Shown: piece by piece, positions 6,592 to 10,899 of the stretch | Layout of the letters: every line of letters begins with the position of its first letter | How positions within the stretch are numbered: position 1 is the first letter of the stretch | NCBI GenBank assembly: GCA_034435675.1 | Contig: DAOTWP010000228.1 | Coordinates: 1-10,899, forward strand | Reading direction: 5' to 3' | Length of the DNA: 10,899 bases | Source of the DNA: DAOTWP01 sp034435675 | Lineage (GTDB): Bacteria > Chloroflexota > Anaerolineae > Aggregatilineales > Phototrophicaceae | Notes under the pieces: model-generated | Told to the model about the DNA's origin: nothing | The model's input: the letters and a program-made list of their open reading frames with translations, nothing else | Databases searched by the model: none | Program-made: the position numbers and the translations under genes

Positions 6592-7482
6592 ATGAACGAC
6601 TATCAACCACTCTGGCAGCTTGCCACACGGGCAGCCGCTCGCATTGTTACGCGCCAGAACGCCGAAACCGAGTCCGTCCTGCGTGAACTCGGCTTTCCGC
6701 CCGGCGGCGTGCTGCTGTTTTACGCGCTGGATTTCGCGCCGGAGCCAATTTCTGCCGCACGCCTCAGCCGCCGCATGCCCTACACCAACCCCGCCCTGCT
6801 GGAACGCGCGCTGGCGGCGCTGGAAAAAGACGGTTGGTTGGAACGCGCCCCCCGCCGCAGCTATACGCTGACCGGCAAAGCACATTCCGCGCTGGAACGG
6901 ATTCTCACCGCACGCCGGGCAGAAGTTGCCGCGCTCAGTCCACTGCCGGAGGACGAACTGCACCGCCTCGCCGCCCTGCTGGCTGGTCTGGTACAGGCAA
7001 GCCTTGCCGCGCCCGATCCGCCGGGGACCGCCGCCCTGCGCGAGAACCGCAATTCAGCAATTCCCGACAACTCGCCGCCGCTGGCGCTGGTCGTGCAGTA
7101 TCTCTCCGACCTGACTACCTTCCGCGAAGCATGCACGGCAGCGGCATGGCGCTTACACGATGTTGAGGGCTATATGTGGGAAGCACTGGCGCTGGTCGCG
7201 CGCAATGAGGCGTATACGGCGGCAGACCTGGCGCAAAAGCTGGGCGAACGCGGCTACGGCGAAAAAGACTATGCCCGCGCCATCACGCGGCTGAACGAAC
7301 GCGGCTGGGTCGAAGTGCTGGACGGTGAGGCAGTCGTTACTGAGGCGGGCCAAAGCACATGGGACACTGCCGAAGCCAACCGCGATGCGTATTTTTTCGC
7401 GCCGTGGGCAAACCTGACGCCGGACGATGCGCAGCAGCTTGCCGACCTGCTCACCCGCTTAGACGCTGCCCTGAGCAGCTGA
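6592..7482 (+). CDS. Unrecognised protein with two winged-helix-like domains (paralogue 1)
   Basis: The function of this 296-aa soluble protein is unknown. Two regions look like winged helix-turn-helix folds. The first (about 45-105) has PISAARLSRRMPYTNPALLE, a recognition-helix-like segment ALAALEKDGWLER, and a wing RRSYTLTGKAH. The second (about 200-255) has YTAADLAQKLGERGY, AITRLNERGWVEV, and a strand-turn VVTEAGQ. Between them is a conserved SLAAPDPPGT...RNS and QYLSDLTTFREAC region shared with the protein at 9366-10322. The C-terminal part (RGxxxxxYxxAxxxLxxRGW...R.DAYFFAPW) is reminiscent of SCO6745/SalK-type HTH proteins, a tentative resemblance from memory. It starts 38 nt after the GH4 stop, so it may be co-transcribed with the sugar operon and could be a regulator. 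The 5' spacer holds a short stem (GGTAG/CTACC, 6555-6568) without a U tract. The Shine-Dalgarno is weak (GGAAA). Confidence 0.8.
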   Translation: MNDYQPLWQLATRAAARIVTRQNAETESVLRELGFPPGGVLLFYALDFAPEPISAARLSRRMPYTNPALLERALAALEKDGWLERAPRRSYTLTGKAHSALERILTARRAEVAALSPLPEDELHRLAALLAGLVQASLAAPDPPGTAALRENRNSAIPDNSPPLALVVQYLSDLTTFREACTAAAWRLHDVEGYMWEALALVARNEAYTAADLAQKLGERGYGEKDYARAITRLNERGWVEVLDGEAVVTEAGQSTWDTAEANRDAYFFAPWANLTPDDAQQLADLLTRLDAALSS

Positions 7483-7537
7483 GCGCCAGGCACAGCCTTC
7501 TGAACGGGGCTTGTGCATCCGTAAGGAAATAACGGGT

Positions 7538-7565
7538 CACGGGCGAGGCGTGCCCCGCCCTCGTG
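7538..7565. repeat. GC-rich palindromic hairpin in convergent spacer
   Basis: GGGCG-A-GGC/GCC-C-CGCCC (7541-7560) forms an almost perfect stem around a CGTG loop with one A/C mismatch, flanked by CAC (7538-7540) and GTG (7563-7565). It lies between two converging genes. No U tract follows on either strand, so it is not a canonical intrinsic terminator. It resembles the dispersed GGGCGAGGC...GCC(T)CGCCC palindromes common in intergenic DNA of some Chloroflexota and cyanobacteria, a resemblance from memory that needs a genome-wide check. Confidence 0.4.
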
Positions 7566-7581
7566 AACCATGTCCGCCGAT

Positions 7582-7610
7582 GAAATCCTTAACCAGCAGA
7601 TCTCCGCTGG
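7582..7610 (-). terminator. Weak hairpin downstream of the MoaD-like gene
   Basis: On the - strand a 5-bp stem CCAGC...GCTGG (7610-7606 with 7597-7593, loop of 8 nt) is followed by TTAAGGATTTC. It lies just past the stop of the MoaD-like gene and could end that transcript, but the stem is short and the U tail interrupted, so this is a low-confidence call. The rest of the 149-nt spacer 7483-7631 holds only the palindrome at 7538-7565 and no gene I can support. Confidence 0.25.
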
Positions 7611-7631
7611 CGGAATCAGCGAATAGGCGGC

Positions 7632-7928
7632 TTACCCACCCGCCATCGCCCCAATCACCCGAAACGGCTCCTTGCCGGACAGGACTTCCTCCGGCACAAC
7701 GCTGTCTGCTGGCTCGTGAGAAAGGTCTTCTCCACAGGCGAAGAAGCGGATGAACGGGCGGCGTTGTCTGGTGCTGATGTCGCGGATCGTGCCGCGCAGC
7801 ATCGGGTAAGCCGTCTCCAGTGCATCCAGAATTGCCCGCTGCGTGACCGGTTCACGCACATCGAGTTCGATTGGACCGCTGACCTGCGCCAGCATGCGTA
7901 GGTGTGTAGGCAGTGTCACGCGAATCAT
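7632..7928 (-). CDS. MoaD/ThiS-like beta-grasp protein with C-terminal Gly-Gly
   Basis: This small protein (98 aa) of the ubiquitin-like beta-grasp fold ends exactly in RVIGAMAGG, the exposed di-glycine tail typical of MoaD and ThiS. In that superfamily the tail is adenylated by an E1-like enzyme (MoeB/ThiF) and then carries sulfur as thiocarboxylate; some members are instead conjugated to proteins. The N-terminal strand IRVTLPTHLRMLAQ and the helix VTQRAILDALETAYPML match the fold. It is longer than MoaD (about 80 aa), mainly through the central basic segment DISTRQRRPFIRFFACGEDL. Its ATG overlaps the stop of the BNR propeller gene by four bases (ATGA), so the two are translationally coupled. 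No molybdopterin or thiamine gene and no E1 lies nearby, so an ordinary role in cofactor synthesis is not supported by context; partner and role are unknown. Confidence 0.8.
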   Translation of the reverse strand: MIRVTLPTHLRMLAQVSGPIELDVREPVTQRAILDALETAYPMLRGTIRDISTRQRRPFIRFFACGEDLSHEPADSVVPEEVLSGKEPFRVIGAMAGG

Positions 7929-9040
7929 GGCAGATGCTGCACCTCGACAGACAGCACCGGCGGCAGATCATGGACAATCGGCATCCAGTGATCGCCTGAA
8001 TCGGCGGACACATAGACCTGCCCGCCTGTCGTGCCCACATACACGCCGCACGAGTCCAGCGTATCGACTGCCAGCGCGTTGCGCAGCACGTTGACATAGC
8101 AGTTGCTCTGCGGCAGCCCGCTGGTCAGGGCTTCCCATGTGTTGCCCCCGGAACGGCTGCGATAAACGCGCAGCTTGCCATCCGGCGGGAAGTGATGCGA
8201 GTCACTGGTAATCGGCACGACATAAATCGTTTCCGGTTCGTGGGCGTGAACGGCGATGGGAAAACCAAAATCGGTGGGCAGGTTGCCGCTGACCTCATGC
8301 CATGAGTCGCCCGCATTGTCCGAGCGCATCACGTCCCAGTGCTTTTGCATGAACAGGGTGTTCGGGCGCGTGGGGTGCATGGTGATGCTGTGCACGCAGT
8401 GCCCCACTTCGGCGGCAGCGTCGGGAAGCTCACCCCCGGAGTGCAAGCCCTGATTAATCGGTCGCCAGGTGCTGCCGCCATCATCCGTGCGGAATGTCCC
8501 GGCAGCGGAAATCGCTACGAAGATACGTTTGGGATTGTCCGGACTCAACACGATGGTGTGCAGACACATGCCGCCCGCGCCGGGCTGCCACAGGTTACCC
8601 TTCACTGCGCGCAAACCAGACAATTCACGCCACGATTTGCCGCCATCGCTGGTATGAAACAGCGCTGCGTCCTCAACCCCTGCATAGACCGAGTCGGGGT
8701 CGGTGGGTGAAGGCTCAAGATGCCAGACGCGCTTGAACTCCCAGGGATGCTGCGAGCCGTCGTACCACTGGTGCGTGCCGGGTGTCCCGTCATAAGTGAA
8801 CTCATTGCTGATGGGTTCCCAGGTTTTCCCCCCATCGTCGGAACGCTGCATCACCTGCCCAAACCAGCCGCCGGACTGCGACACGTACAGCCGGTTGGGG
8901 TCGGCGGGCGTGCCGGTGATGTGAAAAATCTCCCAGCCGGGAAAATGCGGACCGTCCACCGTCCAATCTTTGCGCCGCTCATCCGAACGCAGGATGAACG
9001 CGCCTTTGCGTGTGCCGACGAGTACACGAACTTCACTCAT
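7925..9040 (-). CDS. BNR/Asp-box beta-propeller protein (sialidase/sortilin-like fold)
   Basis: This 371-aa protein is built from BNR (Asp-box) repeats. Six can be seen: SDDGGKTW (67-74), TSDGGKSW (130-137), TDDGGSTW (185-192), SDNAGDSW (240-247), SRSGGNTW (295-302) and SADSGDHW (345-352), at an average spacing of about 55 residues. That predicts a six- or seven-bladed propeller. Such proteins are often auto-annotated exo-alpha-sialidase, but the Arg triad and other sialidase residues are not evident, so glycosidase activity should not be assumed. It begins SEVRVLVGTRKGAF with no signal peptide, so it is probably cytoplasmic. I start it at 9040 rather than at an in-frame ATG at 9106, which would add 22 residues, overlap the -35 region of a good promoter (9078-9106) and lack a Shine-Dalgarno; AGGGGAT precedes 9040. 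It is the first gene of a two-gene operon with the MoaD-like protein. Confidence 0.85.
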   Translation of the reverse strand: MSEVRVLVGTRKGAFILRSDERRKDWTVDGPHFPGWEIFHITGTPADPNRLYVSQSGGWFGQVMQRSDDGGKTWEPISNEFTYDGTPGTHQWYDGSQHPWEFKRVWHLEPSPTDPDSVYAGVEDAALFHTSDGGKSWRELSGLRAVKGNLWQPGAGGMCLHTIVLSPDNPKRIFVAISAAGTFRTDDGGSTWRPINQGLHSGGELPDAAAEVGHCVHSITMHPTRPNTLFMQKHWDVMRSDNAGDSWHEVSGNLPTDFGFPIAVHAHEPETIYVVPITSDSHHFPPDGKLRVYRSRSGGNTWEALTSGLPQSNCYVNVLRNALAVDTLDSCGVYVGTTGGQVYVSADSGDHWMPIVHDLPPVLSVEVQHLP

Positions 9041-9077
9041 GGTTATATCCCCTGTGGTATCCCCTTTAGCTGCTCTA

Positions 9078-9106
9078 AGGATAGAACTTTTGTTCCGCAG
9101 AGTCAA
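9078..9106 (-). promoter_or_regulatory. Sigma70-type promoter of the BNR-MoaD operon
   Basis: On the - strand TTGACT (9106-9101) and TATCCT (9083-9078) are separated by exactly 17 nt. They match the TTGACA/TATAAT consensus at 5/6 and 4/6 positions. The predicted start near 9071 gives a leader of about 30 nt before the ATG at 9040, containing two AGGGGATA-like direct repeats. Confidence 0.6.
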
Positions 9107-9151
9107 GTGGTTGGCAACAAAGCTGTTTCGAACATTTGGACTAAAAAGTGC

Positions 9152-9180
9152 TTGACAGAATCGAAAATCTGTTGTATATT
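9152..9180 (+). promoter_or_regulatory. Near-consensus sigma70-type promoter, + strand
   Basis: TTGACA (9152-9157) and TATATT (9175-9180) are separated by exactly 17 nt, matching consensus at 6/6 and 5/6. It sits in an AT-rich island within otherwise GC-rich DNA and is divergent to the BNR-MoaD promoter, their -35 boxes 45 nt apart. The predicted start (about 9187) coincides with the first base of a hairpin series, so the promoter would drive the candidate RNA at 9187-9269 and, on read-through, the winged-helix gene at 9366. Confidence 0.75.
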
Positions 9181-9186
9181 CAAATT

Positions 9187-9269
9187 ATGCATTTAAATGG
9201 GTAAAATGCATAAGACACCTTCTACTCCTTAGAAGACCCTGCACCTGTCCAGTGCGGGGTTTAACTTTT
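9187..9269 (+). ncRNA. Candidate structured small RNA or attenuated leader
   Basis: The roughly 80 nt from the predicted start site are almost wholly made of three consecutive hairpins. HP1 is ATGCATTT/AAATGCAT (9187-9194 with 9204-9211, 9-nt loop). HP2 is CTTCTA/TAGAAG (9219-9224 with 9230-9235) with the loop CTCCT. HP3 is the terminator stem at 9237-9259. The HP2 loop, CUCCU in RNA, is an anti-Shine-Dalgarno sequence, as in C-rich-loop regulatory RNAs of Gram-positive bacteria. Alternatively this is the attenuated leader of the gene at 9366, and HP1 in DNA form could be an operator at the start site. A possible 11-codon frame (9197-9232, MGKMHKTPSTP) lacks a Shine-Dalgarno and is not called. 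I recognise no known riboswitch or RNA family. Confidence 0.45.
9237..9269 (+). terminator. Intrinsic terminator, 57 nt upstream of the palindromic leader's next gene region
   Basis: An 8-bp stem CCCTGCAC (9237-9244) with GTGCGGGG (9252-9259), including one T-G wobble and a 7-nt CTGTCCA loop, is followed by TTTAACTTTT. The stem ends in four G pairs just before the U-rich tail, as expected of a Rho-independent terminator; the tail is interrupted by AAC, so partial read-through is plausible. It lies about 50 nt downstream of the predicted start site and about 100 nt before the ATG at 9366. Confidence 0.65.
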
Positions 9270-9351
9270 CCTGCCCCGGCCATATTTCAGGGCTTGACCC
9301 GGCGATAATCCTTGCGCGTACAATTCGCCGCTGCTTGACACAGCACAGACT

Positions 9352-9368
9352 GGAGGCACAACCGCATG
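9352..9368 (+). promoter_or_regulatory. Shine-Dalgarno of the second winged-helix gene
   Basis: GGAGG (9352-9356) lies 9 nt before the ATG at 9366 and fixes this start. The CUCC of the HP2 loop in the upstream candidate RNA is complementary to it, though any such pairing is speculative. A second, weaker promoter with a long 19-nt spacer (TTGACC 9294-9299, TACAAT 9319-9324) could give the gene its own start downstream of the terminator. Confidence 0.6.
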
Positions 9369-10322
9369 GAGCAAAATGCTACACTCTATGACCTGACCCA
9401 GACAATGCAGGGTGTTGTGTTTCACGCCGCCATGCTCGTCTGGCGCACTACCCCGCAAGGGCAGGAAGCCGCGCAAACACTGGCGGCTCCCCTGCTGCAA
9501 CTGCGTGGCGGCTATGCCGAAAGCCCCGGCTGGATGCTGATCCAGGCGGCAGAATTTGACCCCGAACCGCTCAGTGTGGAACGTTTTCGCGTGCGCGCCG
9601 TCTATTCCGCCCCACGCCTGACCGCCGCGCTGCTGGAACTGCTCGCCAGCGAAGGCTGGTTTGACCGGCAGGGCGAAGACTACACGCTGACCACCAGTGG
9701 GCGGGCGGTGCTCGCCCGGATACGCGAACGGCGCGTGCTGCCCTTCGCCCACTTCGCCCCGGTGGATGCTGCACAGATTGCGCGCCTCGCCGGGCTGCTG
9801 CGCCGGGTGATTGACAGCAGCCTGCAAGCGCCGAAACCGCCGGGCACATGGTGTCTGGCGCATTCACGCAATCGCACACCCGACAGCGCTGCTTCCCCGC
9901 TGGCACAGATCATCCAGTATGGTTCCGACCTGAACGCCTTTCGCGATGACTGCCACATGGCGGCGTACCGTCCCCATGCCATTGAGGGCTATTGCTGGGA
10001 AGTGTTCAGCATGGTCTGCGACGCCAGCGCGACTACTGCCGATGCCCTGTTTGACCAGCTCGCCTATCGCGGCTGGACGCGCAGCGAATATGCCGCCGCA
10101 CTGGACGAACTCGCGCGGCGCGGCTGGATCGCCTTTGACACAGCAGGCTGTACCGCAGCGCCGGACGGACTAGCAGTACGCGCGGCTGTCGAGCAGCAGA
10201 CCGATGCCTATTTTTATGCCCCTTGGGACTGCCTGACTCCCGTAGAATTTGACGAGCTGGTCGCGCTGATGACTGCGCTGCACGACGGTGCCGTACAGCG
10301 CATCAACAGCACAGCGAACTGA
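9366..10322 (+). CDS. Unrecognised protein with two winged-helix-like domains (paralogue 2)
   Basis: This 318-aa soluble protein is clearly paralogous to the one at 6592-7482. Shared blocks are EPxSxxR...YxxPxLxxALxxL...GW...YTLT, then SLxAPxPPGTxxLxxSRNR, QYxSDLxxFRxxCxxAAxRxHxxEGYxWE, and DAYFxAPWxxLTP near the end. It has about 20 extra N-terminal residues and several Cys (about 170, 205, 220, 244) that the first copy mostly lacks. The first winged-helix-like unit lies at about 60-120 and the second at about 215-280 (TADALFDQLAYRGWTRSEY, LDELARRGWIAF). The C-terminal half is tentatively SCO6745/SalK-like. No catalytic motif is visible; a DNA-binding or small-molecule-sensing regulatory role is inferred from the fold only. 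It lies downstream of the hairpin leader, with a good Shine-Dalgarno. Confidence 0.8.
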   Translation: MEQNATLYDLTQTMQGVVFHAAMLVWRTTPQGQEAAQTLAAPLLQLRGGYAESPGWMLIQAAEFDPEPLSVERFRVRAVYSAPRLTAALLELLASEGWFDRQGEDYTLTTSGRAVLARIRERRVLPFAHFAPVDAAQIARLAGLLRRVIDSSLQAPKPPGTWCLAHSRNRTPDSAASPLAQIIQYGSDLNAFRDDCHMAAYRPHAIEGYCWEVFSMVCDASATTADALFDQLAYRGWTRSEYAAALDELARRGWIAFDTAGCTAAPDGLAVRAAVEQQTDAYFYAPWDCLTPVEFDELVALMTALHDGAVQRINSTAN

Positions 10323-10361
10323 CGATACCCGCGCATTACAGCATCAGAACACCCGCTGAGA

Positions 10362-10391
10362 GCCTGGTGAGCATTTACCAGGCGCCGGCGC
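10362..10391. repeat. Inverted repeat downstream of the second winged-helix gene
   Basis: GCCTGGT (10362-10368) and ACCAGGC (10377-10383) form a perfect 7-bp stem, extendable by a G-T and an A-T pair to a GCAT loop. It overlaps a 10-bp palindrome GCGCCGGCGC (10382-10391). It may stabilise the 3' end of the upstream mRNA or act in Rho-dependent ending; no U tract follows, so it is not a canonical terminator. The remainder of the 217-nt gap (10323-10539) up to the uvrA promoter shows nothing else I can support. Confidence 0.4.
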
Positions 10392-10455
10392 AGCCCTGCC
10401 CAATTCTAAGCCGACTCACACGTAATCTGCCTATACTGACAGCGCAATCTGGTAA

Positions 10456-10484
10456 TTGCCATAAAACACCCGTTCGTGTAAAAT
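10456..10484 (+). promoter_or_regulatory. uvrA promoter, sigma70 type
   Basis: TTGCCA (10456-10461) and TAAAAT (10479-10484) are separated by 17 nt, each matching consensus at 5/6. The predicted start, about 10491, lies within the LexA-box-like palindrome, leaving a leader of about 50 nt before uvrA. Confidence 0.65.
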
Positions 10485-10499
10485 ACGAACGCACGTTCA
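10471..10499 (+). promoter_or_regulatory. LexA (SOS) box of uvrA, overlapping the start site
   Basis: CGAAC-GCAC-GTTC-A (10486-10499) matches the Gram-positive/DinR-type SOS operator CGAAC-N4-GTTCG at all but the last base. Its left half is shared with a second inverted repeat, CGTTCGT (10471-10477) with ACGAACG (10485-10491), which encloses the -10 box. Bound LexA would cover the predicted start site and block transcription until DNA damage. uvrA is a classical SOS gene, which strengthens the call; LexA itself is not in the window. Confidence 0.7.
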
Positions 10500-10539
10500 A
10501 ACTTCTTCTCCCCCAGTCCGTGCAGATTAAGGGTGAACC

Positions 10540-10899
10540 ATGACTCAGGAAGTCATTTCCGTCAGGGGCGCACGCGAGCACAACCTGAAGAACATTAACG
10601 TCGATATTCCCCGCAACAAACTCGTCGTCATCACCGGGCTTTCCGGCAGCGGCAAGTCGTCGCTGGCATTCGATACCATCTTTGCCGAAGGGCAGCGGCG
10701 CTATGTCGAAAGTCTCAGCGCGTATGCCCGCCAGTTTTTGGGGCAAATGGAAAAACCGGATGTAGACCAGATTGAAGGTCTCAGCCCTGCCGTTTCAATT
10801 GACCAGAAGGGTGTCAGCCACAACCCACGTTCCACCGTCGGCACCGTCACCGAGATTTACGACTACCTGCGCCTGCTGTTCGCGCGCGTCGGCACACCG
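10540..10899 (+). CDS. uvrA: Excinuclease ABC subunit A, N-terminal 120 codons (3' truncated)
   Basis: UvrA is the damage-recognition ATPase of nucleotide excision repair, which loads UvrB at lesions. The fragment begins MTQEVISVRGAREHNLKNIN, the standard UvrA opening, with Walker A GLSGSGKS at residues 33-40, then FAEGQRRYVESLSAYARQFL and the STVGTVTEIYDYLRLLFARVG segment preceding the first zinc-binding insertion. Full-length UvrA is about 940 aa, so about seven-eighths lie beyond the window edge. The ATG at 10540 gives the expected N-terminus, with AAGGGTG just upstream. It is a single gene behind its own promoter and SOS box, unrelated to the preceding sugar and winged-helix genes. Confidence 0.97.
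   Translation, partial: MTQEVISVRGAREHNLKNINVDIPRNKLVVITGLSGSGKSSLAFDTIFAEGQRRYVESLSAYARQFLGQMEKPDVDQIEGLSPAVSIDQKGVSHNPRSTVGTVTEIYDYLRLLFARVGTP

Noticed and set aside
7925..9040. True exo-alpha-sialidase
   Set aside because: Asp boxes alone define the propeller; the catalytic Arg triad is not evident and there is no signal peptide.
9197..9232. Leader peptide MGKMHKTPSTP for amino-acid attenuation
   Set aside because: It has no Shine-Dalgarno and only about 10 nt of upstream leader; the Thr/Pro content is too slight to argue for attenuation.
1..10899. CRISPR arrays, insertion sequences, tRNA or rRNA genes
   Set aside because: I saw no regularly spaced repeats, transposase-like proteins, cloverleaf-like sequences or rRNA-like stretches in the window.

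Overview
The window looks like chromosomal DNA from a GC-rich bacterium, most likely a Chloroflexota (Anaerolineae-type) heterotroph. That placement is an inference from gene style: a binding-protein sugar ABC system, a cytosolic sulfatase next to a GH4 enzyme, and a Gram-positive-type SOS box. No rRNA or tRNA is present to confirm it. Coding density is high, there are no mobile elements or CRISPR arrays, and most spacers are short.

Region 1 (2-6553, + strand) reads as one carbohydrate-uptake and catabolism operon. It holds the C-terminal end of a sugar-binding lipoprotein or secreted binding protein, two MalF/MalG-type permeases, a sulfatase without a signal peptide, a PfkB-family sugar kinase and an NAD-dependent GH4 glycosidase. 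From the first permease to the GH4 gene the genes overlap or nearly touch (1-nt, 3-nt gap, 4-nt and 25-nt junctions). The simplest model is import of a small sulfated glycoside, cytosolic desulfation, glycosidic cleavage by the redox GH4 mechanism, and phosphorylation of the released sugar. The ABC ATPase is not encoded here. The one large gap, between binding protein and permeases, is full of inverted repeats: a possible H-type pseudoknot followed by a terminator-like hairpin. It may set the binding-protein:permease ratio.

Region 2 (6592-10322) contains two paralogous genes for proteins with two winged-helix-like domains, on the + strand. Between them lies a convergent/divergent two-gene operon on the - strand: a six-Asp-box BNR beta-propeller and a MoaD/ThiS-like ubiquitin-fold protein ending in Gly-Gly, joined by an ATGA overlap. 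The AT-rich 325-bp gap 9041-9365 carries two divergent near-consensus promoters and, directly at the predicted + strand start site, about 80 nt made of three hairpins ending in an intrinsic-terminator-like element. It is either a small RNA or an attenuated leader for the second winged-helix gene.

Region 3 (10323-10899) is the control region and first 120 codons of uvrA. Its sigma70-type promoter is overlapped at the predicted start site by a CGAAC-N4-GTTC LexA box.
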